Positions 40,736 to 49,854 of a DNA stretch of 64,000 nt are shown here, piece by piece. The translations under genes were made by a program, and so were the position numbers. The stretch comes from Microtetraspora fusca (GTDB taxonomy: Bacteria > Actinomycetota > Actinomycetes > Streptosporangiales > Streptosporangiaceae). Each line of letters opens with the position of its first letter. Within the stretch, counting starts at the first letter, position 1. Location of the stretch: positions 170,787-234,786 of the forward strand of contig NZ_BBYK01000038.1 in the NCBI RefSeq assembly GCF_001570365.1, read 5' to 3'. The notes below the pieces were generated by a model, which was not told the DNA's origin, made no database searches, and saw only the letters and a list, made by a program, of their open reading frames with translations.

Positions 40736-42502
40736 ATGGGGGGATCGTTCAAGGGAAGAAACGCGCTGCTCAGCGGGGTGGTGCTCGCGTCATATCCGGC
40801 CCTGACGGCGGCCGCGCTGTATCCGGATCCGTGGGTCTTCGTGATCCTGGCGCCGTTGTCGTACGCCGCGGAGGCGGCTCTGCCGTCGGGCGCCGCCGAA
40901 CGGCTCGGCCGGCTGCAGCTCCCGGCCACGCTGCGCTTCATGATGCGCGAGATGGCGGCCGTGCTGCTGCTCGCCAGGACGGCGGGAGCGGAGTCCCCGT
41001 GGTTCGCGCTCCTCGCGGGCGGGCTGTTCCTGTTCCACTGGATGCGCGCCGTGCAGAGCGGTCTCGCCACCTATCTGAACCGGTGCCACAACCTGAAGCC
41101 GGTCGGCACCAGGAACCTCGACGTCTCCTTCCCGCCCGCTCCGCCTGAGACGCTGGTCAACTGGCGCGGCGCCCGCCTGCTGTACCTGGACGCGCTGCCC
41201 GTCGGGACCGCCGCTTGCGGCGCGCTGACCGGAATCGACTGGCTCGGCTCGGCCGGGGTGGCGGGGGCGCTCGTCCTGGAGACCGCCGCCGTGCTGGCCC
41301 TGTCCGCGTACGCGCTGCGGGCCGCTCCGCTGGCCGACCGGCGGCGCGTCATCGCGACGGTGGACGAGCGGGTCCGCGCGTACCGCCCCGAGGTGCTGCT
41401 CTACTTCTCCGGCCCGGCCGACTCCGCGTACCAGGCGACGATGTGGCTGGGCACGCTGGAGCGGATCCGCAGCCGGGTGCTGGTCGTGCTGCGGGAGCGG
41501 GATCTGCTCGGCGCGCTGGGCAGGACGACGCTCCCGGTGCTGTGCATCCCCTCGGCGGTCGACATGATGAACTTCCGCGGCCTGGACACGGCGCGGGTCG
41601 CCCTGTTCGCGTCCAATGTCGGCAACAACATCCACATGCTGCGGGTGCCCGGCGTCACCAGCGTCTTCATCGGCCACGGCGACAGCGACAAGGAGGCGTC
41701 GTTCAACCCCTTCACCAAGGTGTACGACGAGGTCTGGGTCGCCGGTCCGGCCGGGCGGGACCGCTACCGCCGCGCCGGGGTCGGCGTGCGCGACGAGGCG
41801 ATCGTGGAGGTCGGCCGCCCCCAGCTCGCGGGGGTGCGGCGGACCGGTCCGGGCCTGCCGTACCCGAGCGTCCTGTACGCCCCGACGTGGGAGGGGTGGA
41901 CGGACGACCTGTTCCACACGTCGGTGATCACGATGGGGCCCGGGGTTGTGCGCCGGCTGCTCGCCCTCGGCGTACGCGTCATCTACAAGCCGCACCCGCT
42001 CACCGGCCACCGCTCGGCGCCCGCGCGCCGGGCGCATGACGCGATCATGCGGACGCTGCGCGACGCGACGGCGGGGGACGCGGCCGTGCCCCACCTGGTG
42101 GTGACCGGGGACGAGCCGCACCTGTACGAGTGCTTCAACCAGGCCGACCTGCTGATCAGCGACATCTCCAGCGTCATCGCCGACTTCCTGGCGAGCGGCA
42201 AGCCGTACGCGGTGACGAACGTCGCCGGGCTGCCGGAGCGCGAGTTCCGGGAGCGGTATCCGACCGCCTCGGCGGCCTACCTGCTCGGCCCGGACTGCGC
42301 GGAGCTGCCCGGCGTGGTGTCACGGATCCGCCCGGAGGAGGACGTGCTCGCGGAGGCCAGGCACGAGCTGAGGAGCCATCTGCTCGGGCCGGACCGGCCG
42401 GACGCCCTCACCCGGTTCGACGAGGCGGTCACGGCCGCCCGCGCCAGAGCGGGCGCGGCGGCGGGCAGGAGCCTCGCGACGGCGGGCGACGAGGTCGCCT
42501 GA
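40736..42502 (+). CDS. CDP-polyol phosphotransferase, TagF/TarL-like polymerase
   Basis: 588 residues. Residues 1-200 contain several hydrophobic segments; the catalytic half resembles CDP-glycerol glycerophosphotransferases. Recognisable blocks are SVFIGHGDSDKEASFNPFTK (the HG motif, HGTPLK in TagF), SVLYAPTWEGWTDD, RVIYKPHPLTGHRS and DLLISDISSVIADFLASGKP, i.e. both histidine motifs and the Ser/Asp binding site. It would add glycerol or ribitol phosphate from the CDP form to a lipid-linked polymer. The gene lies 18 bases after the CDP-ribitol synthase, so ribitol phosphate is the natural substrate guess. ATG 40736 is uncertain: an ATG four bases earlier is out of frame, and no strong ribosome binding site is seen. 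Confidence 0.82.
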   Translation: MGGSFKGRNALLSGVVLASYPALTAAALYPDPWVFVILAPLSYAAEAALPSGAAERLGRLQLPATLRFMMREMAAVLLLARTAGAESPWFALLAGGLFLFHWMRAVQSGLATYLNRCHNLKPVGTRNLDVSFPPAPPETLVNWRGARLLYLDALPVGTAACGALTGIDWLGSAGVAGALVLETAAVLALSAYALRAAPLADRRRVIATVDERVRAYRPEVLLYFSGPADSAYQATMWLGTLERIRSRVLVVLRERDLLGALGRTTLPVLCIPSAVDMMNFRGLDTARVALFASNVGNNIHMLRVPGVTSVFIGHGDSDKEASFNPFTKVYDEVWVAGPAGRDRYRRAGVGVRDEAIVEVGRPQLAGVRRTGPGLPYPSVLYAPTWEGWTDDLFHTSVITMGPGVVRRLLALGVRVIYKPHPLTGHRSAPARRAHDAIMRTLRDATAGDAAVPHLVVTGDEPHLYECFNQADLLISDISSVIADFLASGKPYAVTNVAGLPEREFRERYPTASAAYLLGPDCAELPGVVSRIRPEEDVLAEARHELRSHLLGPDRPDALTRFDEAVTAARARAGAAAGRSLATAGDEVA

Positions 42503-42534
42503 CCGTCCGGGCCGCCGCCCGCCGCCTCGCGCGG

Positions 42535-43605
42535 CTATTCGCTGTAGTGATCCTGTACGGGCATCCGCTGCACGGTGGGACGCGGCTTGCTGAGCCCCGG
42601 CGGGCTGGTCAGGAAGCCGGTGCCCCATGAGACGTGCATCGTGGCGTAGACCAGCGGCAGCCGGATCAGCGCCGCCGCGGACAGCCCCTGCCCGGTGAGC
42701 GCCGAGCCGGCCAGGATCGCCGCGATGTACGCCCCCGGGACGAGCAGGCCGGGCCAGAAGAACGGCGACACGACGAGGCCGAGGGCCATCGCGAGCACCG
42801 CCGCGGGCGGCGCGAGGTAGCGCAGGTTGATGGTCCCCTGGTGGGTACGGGAGACCACCCGCCGCCACCGGCCGTAGTGGAAGTACTGCTTGGCCAGCGC
42901 CCGGACGTTCGGCCGGGGACGGTAGGACACCCGCATGCGCGGCTGGAAGTAGACCAGGCCGCCGGTCTCGCGGATGCGGTGGTTCATCTCCCAGTCCTGG
43001 GCGCGCTGGAAGTGCTCGTCGTAGCCGCCGACCCGATCCAGCGCCTCCCGGCGGAAGACGCCGAGGTAGACGGTGTCGGCGGGGCCGGCCTGGCCGCCGG
43101 TGTGGAACCGGGCGTTGCCGACGCCGATCTTGGAGGTCATCGCGCAGGCGACGGCCTGCTCGAACGGGGTGACACCCTCGGCGGCCATGATGCCGCCGAC
43201 GTTGTCCGCGCCCGTCTGCTCCAGGGTCTCGACGGCGGTGGCCAGGTAGTCGGGCGGCAGCATGGCGTGGCCGTCCACCCGGGCGACGATCGGATTGCGG
43301 GACGCGGCGATGGCCGCGTTGAGGGCGTTGGGCGTGCGGCCGGTTGGGTTCGGCACGACGACGACGCGGGGGTCGGCCGCCGCGATCGCGTCGGCGACCT
43401 CCTGCGTGCGGTCGTGCGACGGGCCGACGCTGAGGACGACCTCGATGGGGCCCTCGTACTGCTGGGCGAGGACCTGCCGTACGGCTTCAGCCAGGTGCCG
43501 CTCCTCGTTGAGCACCGGCATGATCACCGAAATCGGCGGCCAGTGGCGCGTGCGCGACTGGCTCGTTTGTGGCGAGTCGGGGAAGGGCTTCATGGCCTGG
43601 CTCAC
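42535..43605 (-). CDS. Family 2 glycosyltransferase, ExoA-like
   Basis: 356 residues. The GT2 domain begins at PPISVIMPVLNEERHLAEAV; VEVVLSVGPSHDRT and the Asp motif ARVDGHAMLPPDYLATAV follow, and DWEMNHRIRETGG holds the acceptor-side acidic residue with the QxxRW-type FHYGRWRRVVSRTHQG. Three hydrophobic segments near the C-terminus anchor it. This combination is characteristic of ExoA-like, processive or chain-initiating polysaccharide glycosyltransferases. It is convergent with the TagF-like gene and divergent, by only 47 bases, from the second LCP gene. It may decorate the polymer those enzymes make and attach. Confidence 0.85.
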   Translation of the reverse strand: MSQAMKPFPDSPQTSQSRTRHWPPISVIMPVLNEERHLAEAVRQVLAQQYEGPIEVVLSVGPSHDRTQEVADAIAAADPRVVVVPNPTGRTPNALNAAIAASRNPIVARVDGHAMLPPDYLATAVETLEQTGADNVGGIMAAEGVTPFEQAVACAMTSKIGVGNARFHTGGQAGPADTVYLGVFRREALDRVGGYDEHFQRAQDWEMNHRIRETGGLVYFQPRMRVSYRPRPNVRALAKQYFHYGRWRRVVSRTHQGTINLRYLAPPAAVLAMALGLVVSPFFWPGLLVPGAYIAAILAGSALTGQGLSAAALIRLPLVYATMHVSWGTGFLTSPPGLSKPRPTVQRMPVQDHYSE

Positions 43606-43652
43606 GCTACTGTACGTGGGGGCGGAGACGGCAACCGAAAGGTGACCGCGGG

Positions 43653-45140
43653 ATGCGTGGCGACCACGAGGAGGACTCCGGCGTTCGCGTGGGGGGCGAC
43701 GGCAACGGCGGGGTCAGGCTCGCGGCGCGGCGGGCCAAGCGTGGCCGCACCAGCCTCCGTTCACTGATCGTCTCCGGCTCCCTCTCGGCGGCGGTGCTGC
43801 TCGGCTCCGGAGCTCTGTGGGCGGTCCCCAACTACGCCATCAGCCAGGTCAAGTCGGTCGACGCGGGTACCCAGGCGTCGGCGCCGCAGGGCGCGATGAA
43901 CATCCTCCTGGTCGGGCTGGACAAGCGCGACGACCTCAGCCGCCGGCAGCAGAACCAGCTCCACCTCGGCCGCGAGGAGGGCCAGCGCACCGACACGATG
44001 ATGGTCATCCACCTCTCGGAGGACCACACGAAGGTCACGGTCGTCAGCCTCCCCCGCGACAGCTGGACCGAGATCCCCGGCTACGGCACCCACAAGATCA
44101 ACGCGGCCTACCAGTACGGCGGGGCCAAGCTCGCGGTGCGCACCGTGCAGGAGGCCACCGGCCTCAAGATCAACCACTACATCGAGGTCAACATCCTCGG
44201 CTTCATCGACGTGGTGGAGTCCCTCGGCGGCGTCACCGTCTGCACGCCGGTCCCGATCAACGACCCGAAGACGAAGCTCAACCTCCAGCCTGGCACGTAC
44301 GACCTCAACGGGGCGGACGCGCTCGCCTACGCGCGCACCCGGGCCACCGCGCGCTCCGACCTGGACCGGATCGACCGCCAGCAGCAGGTGATCTCGGCGC
44401 TCATGCAGAAGGCCCTGAGCGGCGGCACGCTGACCAACCCGGCAAAGCTGACCGGACTGGTCAACTCGACGCTCAAGACGCTGACCGTGGACGACGCCCT
44501 CAAACAGGACGTCATGGGCCTGGTCGGCCAGCTCAAGGACGTCTCGACGGACGACGTGTCGTTCGCGACCGTCCCCCTCGCCGACGTGAACTTCACGACG
44601 CCGACCAAGGAGTCCGCCGTCCTGTGGGACAAGAAGGCGGCGCGTGAGCTGTTCCAGCGGATCGACTCCGACCAGCCACTCACCGGCCCGACCGCCACGG
44701 CGTCGCCCAAGACCTCGCCCAAGGTCTCGCCCTCGGCGTCCGCGTCCCCGGCGCTCACCGTGCCGCCCCAGCGCATCTCGGTCCGCGTGCTGAACGGCAC
44801 GCTGATCACCGGGCTCGGCGCCAGGACGAAGGCGGCGCTGATCGAGGCCGGCTTCATGGTGCCCGCCGCGCCGGGCGACACCGCCAATCGCGACTTCACC
44901 ACCACCGTCGTCCGGTACGCCAAGGGGCGCGAGGACTCGGCGCGCACCGTCGCCGCCGCGATCCCCGGCGCCGAGTTGCGAGAGGCGAACGTCCAGGGCA
45001 TCGAGGTGGTCGTCGGCCAGTCTCACAACACCGTCAAGAAGGTGAAGGTCGCGGCCGAGCAGCCGACCGCCACCCCGTCGGAGACCCCCACGCCCGCGAC
45101 GTCGGCCAAGACGGCCACGGAGAACATCTGCAAGAAGTGA
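43653..45140 (+). CDS. LytR-CpsA-Psr (LCP) family ligase, second copy
   Basis: 495 residues from the ATG at 43653 (AAAGGTGACCGCGGG upstream). A short Arg-rich cytoplasmic tail is followed by one membrane span (LIVSGSLSAAVLLGSGALWA) and the extracellular LCP domain at about 82-270: MNILLVGLDKRDD, GQRTDTMMVIHL, VVSLPRDSWTEIPGYG, ARTRATARSDLDRIDRQQ. A Ser/Pro/Lys linker (about 345-370) leads to a LytR_C domain (ISVRVLNGTLITGLGARTKA). It should link a lipid-carried glycopolymer to peptidoglycan; position after the polyol-phosphate genes suggests their product. It shares domain order with the first LCP protein but lacks its 295-residue disordered tail. Confidence 0.92.
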   Translation: MRGDHEEDSGVRVGGDGNGGVRLAARRAKRGRTSLRSLIVSGSLSAAVLLGSGALWAVPNYAISQVKSVDAGTQASAPQGAMNILLVGLDKRDDLSRRQQNQLHLGREEGQRTDTMMVIHLSEDHTKVTVVSLPRDSWTEIPGYGTHKINAAYQYGGAKLAVRTVQEATGLKINHYIEVNILGFIDVVESLGGVTVCTPVPINDPKTKLNLQPGTYDLNGADALAYARTRATARSDLDRIDRQQQVISALMQKALSGGTLTNPAKLTGLVNSTLKTLTVDDALKQDVMGLVGQLKDVSTDDVSFATVPLADVNFTTPTKESAVLWDKKAARELFQRIDSDQPLTGPTATASPKTSPKVSPSASASPALTVPPQRISVRVLNGTLITGLGARTKAALIEAGFMVPAAPGDTANRDFTTTVVRYAKGREDSARTVAAAIPGAELREANVQGIEVVVGQSHNTVKKVKVAAEQPTATPSETPTPATSAKTATENICKK

Positions 45141-45158
45141 CCGGGCCGCCGGGCCGGT

Positions 45159-46406
45159 TCACACCGCCTCGGGGGCCCAGCGCTGCCGTACGGGCGTGAA
45201 GGCCGCGGCGACGGCGACCAGCAGGCATCCGGCCCCGGCCACCAGGTAGACCGCCGAGGCGCCGTAACCTTCCGCGGCGGCGGTGAGCACGGCGGCGCCG
45301 ACCGGCCCGAGGGCGTAGTGGACGGTCCAGAACGCGGACGTGACCCGTCCGAGCAGGTGGTCGGGCGTGACCTCCTGGCGCAGCGACATGCTGCAGATGC
45401 CGGCGATGGCCGTGGCGAACAGGAACGCCGTCATCATCGCCGCGACGACCGTGACGTGCCGCGTCACGCCCAGCGTGATGACGGCGATCCCGGCCAGGCA
45501 TTGCGCGCCGATCCAGCAGGGGCCGAAGCCGAACCTCCGGCGCGCGCGGCCGACGAGCGCGGACGCGGCGATCGTCCCGGCGGACGCGACCGCGAGGACC
45601 GTCCCCACGGCGGCGTCCGTCTGCCCCAGGTCCTCTTTCAGGTGGTAGATGGTGATGTCGGTCAGGCCGAGCGTGACGAAGATGAAGAAGGACAGCAGCA
45701 CGGTCAGCGAGCGCAGCACCGGGTGCCGCCACAGGAACCGCACGCCGTCCAGGAAGCCGGAGAGGGCGCCCGTCGCCGGGGCGGGGCCGCGGTCGCCGCG
45801 CGGCCTCGGCCGTACGAGGCACAGCCCGAGCGCGGAGACCGCGAAGCTCGCCGCGTCCACGCCGATCGCGACCGAGGGGCCGAACGCCCCGGCGACCACC
45901 CCGGCCAGCATCGGCCCTGCCACCCCGGCCACCGCGTACGACGCGGAGAGACGGCCGTTGGCCTCGGTGATGCGGTCCGGCTCGACCAGCGCGGGCACCA
46001 CCGTCACGTACGTGACCTGGAAGGTCATGCCGAAGCACGCGCCGAGGGGCACGATCACGTAGAGCAGCCACACCTGCGGCGCGAAGAGCCAGACGATCGG
46101 GATGAGCCCGTAGAGGACGGCCCGCGCGACGTCGCAGACGATGAGCACCGTGCGGCGGTCGAGGCGGTCGGCCACGACGCCGGCGAAGAGCCCCGTGACG
46201 ACCGACGCCACCCCGGACAGGCCGGTCAGCAGGCCCATCTGGAGCACCGAGCCCGTCACCTTGAGGGCGAGCAGCGGGATCGCGACGGCGGTGAACATGT
46301 CTCCGGCCACGGAGAGCGTCTGCGCGATCAGGAAGATCGTGAATCCGCGGTCTCTCCGCACTGGCGGCGCCTCCGATAGGTGATCGATCGATGATCGGCG
46401 CATCAC
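45159..46406 (-). CDS. Major facilitator superfamily exporter (EntS/MFS_3-like)
   Basis: 415 residues, twelve hydrophobic segments. MFS motif A is recognisable at FAGVVADRLDRRTVLIVCDV between spans 2 and 3; the second half has GRARRRFGFGPCWIG at the matching place. The family (MFS_3, with enterobactin exporter EntS) usually exports small natural products. The first ATG (46406) and the adjacent one (46403) are equivalent. It stands alone between the second LCP gene and a group of small genes; no biosynthetic cluster adjoins it. A possible link to the peptide system 6 kb away is speculative. Confidence 0.85.
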   Translation of the reverse strand: MMRRSSIDHLSEAPPVRRDRGFTIFLIAQTLSVAGDMFTAVAIPLLALKVTGSVLQMGLLTGLSGVASVVTGLFAGVVADRLDRRTVLIVCDVARAVLYGLIPIVWLFAPQVWLLYVIVPLGACFGMTFQVTYVTVVPALVEPDRITEANGRLSASYAVAGVAGPMLAGVVAGAFGPSVAIGVDAASFAVSALGLCLVRPRPRGDRGPAPATGALSGFLDGVRFLWRHPVLRSLTVLLSFFIFVTLGLTDITIYHLKEDLGQTDAAVGTVLAVASAGTIAASALVGRARRRFGFGPCWIGAQCLAGIAVITLGVTRHVTVVAAMMTAFLFATAIAGICSMSLRQEVTPDHLLGRVTSAFWTVHYALGPVGAAVLTAAAEGYGASAVYLVAGAGCLLVAVAAAFTPVRQRWAPEAV

Positions 46407-46516
46407 GTTAGCCGCCGGGCCGTCCGGGCCGCATCACATTAACGTTCCTGTTCACCCTGCTCACCGCGATGTACATCGGCGCCTCCCTCCACCCGGAGCA
46501 CTGATGCGGGAGGTCG

Positions 46517-46729
46517 TCAGTCCTGGGTGTCCCGATAGGCGGTGATCTCGATCTCGTACTCGTCGTGATCCGCCACGTTCTCGCGGTCGTACGGGTAGCG
46601 CACGCACAAAACGAGGCCGCCGACGAGCGCGAAACCGGCCAGGACCAGCACGATCCCCCAGCGCACCGATAACGGGCCCGCGCTTCTCGGAGGGATTTCG
46701 CCGCGCGCCACGTCGCCGATCCTCTTCAT
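46517..46729 (-). CDS. Small single-span membrane protein
   Basis: 70 residues with one hydrophobic segment (WGIVLVLAGFALVGGLVLCV) and an acidic C-terminus (ENVADHDEYEIEITAYRDTQ). The ATG at 46729 overlaps the stop of the preceding gene by four bases, so it is translationally coupled to 46726-47055, which in turn overlaps the DUF2079 gene. Not recognised; conserved coupling suggests a real gene. Confidence 0.55.
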   Translation of the reverse strand: MKRIGDVARGEIPPRSAGPLSVRWGIVLVLAGFALVGGLVLCVRYPYDRENVADHDEYEIEITAYRDTQD

Positions 46730-47055
46730 CCTGTTTCCGTTCGCTCGACGCCGTGGCGATACCAGAGGACCAGTTTCGCGGCGATGCCGTCCGTCTGCCC
46801 GGGCACCGGATCCAGGCCGAAATGGTCCTCAAGCTCGTACCAGAGATATTCGCTGAGATCGGCCACCCCGGCTCCGCGGGAAAGCCTGGCGAGAACAGGA
46901 CCGATGAGGCAGTCGTATTCGTCGGGCGGAAAGTCGAGCTCTTCGTCGTAGACGCCTATGGGGTCCCATTGGTTGAGGAGGTAGCGCAGTTCCTCTTGCC
47001 GTTCAACGGGGTTCACCGTACAAGTCTCGTGGATTATCGGCCTGTCGTCATCCAC
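46726..47055 (-). CDS. Conserved hypothetical acidic protein
   Basis: 109 residues from the GTG at 47055, which overlaps the stop of the DUF2079 gene (GTGGATGA); another GTG at 47016 would give 96 residues, starting at the conserved-looking VNPVERQEELRYLLNQWDPI. The protein is acidic and has the block FPPDEYDCLIGPVLARLSRG then LSEYLWYELEDHFGL, a pattern I associate with small actinobacterial proteins of unknown function. It is soluble. Coupled both upstream and downstream by overlapping stop/start codons. Confidence 0.55.
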   Translation of the reverse strand: MDDDRPIIHETCTVNPVERQEELRYLLNQWDPIGVYDEELDFPPDEYDCLIGPVLARLSRGAGVADLSEYLWYELEDHFGLDPVPGQTDGIAAKLVLWYRHGVERTETG

Positions 47056-48538
47056 ACCCGTGCTCCGCCGACAACGGATCGCACAGCACCACATAGCGGT
47101 CCCGCGAAAAGACCTCGCGATAACCGCGTCGTCGCAATAGCTGAACGTCGGCGGCCTGATCCTGGACGGAGTCGAAATGCGGCTGCTTGTCATTGAGGTC
47201 GGCCAGAATCCACGGGGCGCGCTCGGGCCGAGCGGCGGTTTTCGCGGCCCAGACGACGACTTCGGTCCGCGCGGACATGTTCGGCCCCAGCGCGCTCGCC
47301 GCCTCCACGAGGACGCCGTCCGGAATCCGCCGGATGGCCTCCTGCGCCGCGGCGAAGCGCGGCCCCGGGCGGTACCACCTCGGCGAGAACAGATTGCCCG
47401 ACGCGAAGAACGGCATGACCCCGACCGCCACGACGGCGACGACGGCGGTCCAGGGCCGGACCACGTGCCCGAGCCGCCGCCCCTTCACCATGCGGCGCAA
47501 GCGCGCTCCCCCGTCCACCGCGGCACAGAAGAGAGCCATGATGACCGCCGCGTTGTAGTGGTAGCGCGTCCCCCACCAGCCGGCGGCCCCTGGGTCCGTG
47601 GCGAGCATCCGTTCGGCGAGCAGGACCGCCGCGGGCAACACGTACGGCGAGAGCAGCGGAAGGAAGAGCAAGGGGGCGAACAGCAGGAGCAGCGTCACCG
47701 GCTTCGTTCCGGGGGTGGCGAGAACGTGCAGGACCTCCTGAGGCCGGGTCACCATGTGGACGACCGCCTCGCCGACGTCGTCGCCCCATCCGCTGTAGTA
47801 CCAGTAACGGCGCGGATCGCCGCCGAAGGCCGGGATGAGGACGTAACCGGCCAGCCAGAAGAAGCCCGCTCCGCCGAGGACCATCGCGACGCCTGTGCGC
47901 CGCCACTCGCGCAGGAAGAGGAGGCCCAGCCCGAGGCCGGCGACGAGGAGCGCCAGGTCCTCCTTGACCAGGAGCAGGGCCGTCGCCGCCGCCAGGACGT
48001 GCCACCGGCGCCCGGCCTGCAGCCGTTCGAACAGGATCGCGGTGATCAGCGGCACGAACGCGTATTCATGGAAATGGAAGTTCACCGTCTCGGCGACCGG
48101 CCAGGAAAGGACGTAGGCGATCCCCAGCAGATACGCGGCGGTCACGCCGAGCACGCGCCGCGCGTAAACCCAGAAGGGCACCACGGCCAGGGCCAGCAGA
48201 GCGGCCTGCGCCACGATGAGCGTCTCGGGGCCATTGTGGATCCAGTACAGCGGGGCCAGCGCCGCGAGAATCGGCGAGAAATGGTCGCCCAGCAGCGAGA
48301 ACGTGGAGCCGAGCTGCTCCCAGTTTCCCTTCACCGTCGAGAGGGGCGGCCCGAGCTCCGCGTACCCCCGGACGCCCTGGTCGAATATGACCAGGTCATA
48401 GATCCCGGTCCGGAACGTGAAGAACTTGACCAGTCCGAGCAGCGAATACGCGAGAAAGGCGATTACCGCCACAGCTCCCACCGCGTACCGATGGCGAAAG
48501 AATGCACGTGATCGACCCGAGAGCATGAGGTCGAGCAT
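47048..48538 (-). CDS. DUF2079 family polytopic membrane protein
   Basis: About 496 residues from the ATG at 48538 (TTG or ATG starts 12 codons upstream are possible but lie within the leader). Ten or more membrane spans. The family blocks are FFTFRTGIYDLVIFDQGVRG, LLGDHFSPILAALAPLYWIH, VNFHFHEYAFVPLITAILF and WWGTRYHYNAAVIMALF, which contain the conserved Asp and His residues of DUF2079 (GT-C related). A soluble domain of about 110 residues ends the protein. It is thought to be a membrane glycosyltransferase-like protein, function unproven. It leads a three-gene operon with two small coupled genes. Confidence 0.8.
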   Translation of the reverse strand: MLDLMLSGRSRAFFRHRYAVGAVAVIAFLAYSLLGLVKFFTFRTGIYDLVIFDQGVRGYAELGPPLSTVKGNWEQLGSTFSLLGDHFSPILAALAPLYWIHNGPETLIVAQAALLALAVVPFWVYARRVLGVTAAYLLGIAYVLSWPVAETVNFHFHEYAFVPLITAILFERLQAGRRWHVLAAATALLLVKEDLALLVAGLGLGLLFLREWRRTGVAMVLGGAGFFWLAGYVLIPAFGGDPRRYWYYSGWGDDVGEAVVHMVTRPQEVLHVLATPGTKPVTLLLLFAPLLFLPLLSPYVLPAAVLLAERMLATDPGAAGWWGTRYHYNAAVIMALFCAAVDGGARLRRMVKGRRLGHVVRPWTAVVAVVAVGVMPFFASGNLFSPRWYRPGPRFAAAQEAIRRIPDGVLVEAASALGPNMSARTEVVVWAAKTAARPERAPWILADLNDKQPHFDSVQDQAADVQLLRRRGYREVFSRDRYVVLCDPLSAEHGCG

Positions 48539-48621
48539 GTCATGATCTTGGTCCACGGCGCCGACGATCCACAAAAGTGGAAAGAAACAGCACTCTGCAC
48601 GTTTTGCCGGATTTACTGCCC

Positions 48622-48650
48622 CGCTAAACCCGACATAACATCCCAGTCAA
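48622..48650 (-). promoter_or_regulatory. Sigma70-type promoter for the DUF2079 operon
   Basis: On the minus strand TTGACT (-35, 48650-48645) and TTAGCG (-10, 48627-48622) are separated by exactly 17 bases in an AT-richer stretch, about 85 bases upstream of the ATG at 48538. Good -35, moderate -10. Confidence 0.4.
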
Positions 48651-48791
48651 GCACTATGTTCACGAAAGCCCGAGGCAAGGTTTCGCACGTCACGGTCACC
48701 GCCCCGCCGGGGGAGACGTCCATTTGACCTGCGTCCCGTTCGTCTCCGGCGGGTCGGCCGGAGGCGCTCATCGCGGCACGGCAGGAGGCTC

Positions 48792-49571
48792 TCAGAGCGC
48801 TCTGGACAGCCGGGCCTCCACCTCGCGATAGCGGGCCACGGGGATCAGGTGCACGCCGTCGAAGGCGCCCGAGTCGCGGATGCGCAACACCTGCTCGCAC
48901 GCGGCCTCGACCCCGGCGAGCCGGTCACCGGCCACGCGCTCCACCAGCTCGGCGGGGATGTCGATGTCCGGGATCGCGGCGGACAACCGGCGGGCGTGGT
49001 TCTCACTGGCGATGACCATCACCCCGGCGTAGACCGGCACGTCCACCGGGTTGGCCTCGCGCCAGCGCAGCAGCGCGTCCAGAGAGAAGCTGACCTGGGC
49101 GAACACGAAGTCGGCCGCACGCTTCCAGGCGGGCAGGGGGCGCAGCCCGGCGGCGGTGCCGACCCGGAAGGCGGGGCCGCCCGCGAAGGCCGGGTCCTCA
49201 CTGAGCGAGCGGACCTCCTCGATCATGGAGCGAACGGTGAGGTCGCTGGTCCGGTTGCCGGTCGTGGGCTTGTCGCCGTATACGAAGAGGAACTGGTCCA
49301 CCCCGTAGGCCGCCGCGGTGAGCAGGTCCCGGCGGAAGCCCAGCAGGTTGCGGTCGCGCGAGTTGAGGCAGGCGATGCTCCTTCCGCCCATCGCCTGGAC
49401 CTCGTGGGCGACGGCGACGCTGGACACCGTGGCCCGGCCGATGTGGTTGTCCGGGATCAGGAAGGAACCGGCGATCTGGCTGAGCGTGCCGATCTGGTGG
49501 CGGACGCGCGTGAGGTCGGGACGTGTCGGCGGCTCGATCTCGCAGACGACCTCGAAGGGGCGATCAGTCAT
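48792..49571 (-). CDS. Methylenetetrahydrofolate reductase family protein (MetF-like)
   Basis: 259 residues from ATG 49571; the frame is open to 49688 but those codons lack similarity. The TIM-barrel blocks are FEVVCEIEPPTRPDLTRVRH, SSVAVAHEVQAMGGRSIACL (where MetF has the folate and FAD contacts) and DQFLFVYGDKPTTGNRT, equivalent to the ALRGDPP region. C-terminal DIPAELVERVAGDRLAGVEA also fits. It is shorter than MetF (about 290). It may reduce methylene-H4folate or a related C1 carrier; many actinobacteria have such a second, divergent copy. No methionine or folate gene adjoins it. Confidence 0.7.
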   Translation of the reverse strand: MTDRPFEVVCEIEPPTRPDLTRVRHQIGTLSQIAGSFLIPDNHIGRATVSSVAVAHEVQAMGGRSIACLNSRDRNLLGFRRDLLTAAAYGVDQFLFVYGDKPTTGNRTSDLTVRSMIEEVRSLSEDPAFAGGPAFRVGTAAGLRPLPAWKRAADFVFAQVSFSLDALLRWREANPVDVPVYAGVMVIASENHARRLSAAIPDIDIPAELVERVAGDRLAGVEAACEQVLRIRDSGAFDGVHLIPVARYREVEARLSRAL

Positions 49572-49854
49572 GCCGCCAAACCTACGGAAGTCATGATCTC
49601 CGGGCCGGGCGTTTCGATGAACGAGATCGACTCGAGGTCGGTCGAACACCGGCTGTCGCCCCGTGAATATGCGCCGAGCGGAGTTCACTCCCGCACCGAA
49701 CGGCTCCCGATCTCCGTCGGCGAGTACCGGCCCCGCTGGGGCTCGATGCCACCGAAGCTCGCGGAGACCCCGTCCCGTAACGAGCCTCGGGCGTTTTCGT
49801 GCCGTGCGACATCACCACGTCAAGGCTCTGCGCTCTGGCGGTTTCAGCAGTTAC

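Noticed and set aside
46427-46503. Plus-strand fragment reading TFLFTLLTAMYIGASLHPEH
   Set aside because: Looks like the end of a membrane protein, but there is no start and a stop lies just upstream; too short to call a pseudogene.
47177-48511. 444-codon plus-strand frame
   Set aside because: Antisense to the DUF2079 gene; composition is typical of a shadow frame.
48613-48723. 36-codon minus-strand frame (MDVSPGGAVTV...)
   Set aside because: It runs over a good -35/-10 pair for the DUF2079 operon and lacks a ribosome binding site.
49572-49854. Possible riboswitch upstream of the MetF-like gene
   Set aside because: I looked for S-adenosylmethionine or cobalamin riboswitch features and saw no recognisable conserved core; only a GTGAACTCC...ATTCAC dyad. 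A covariance-model search would decide.
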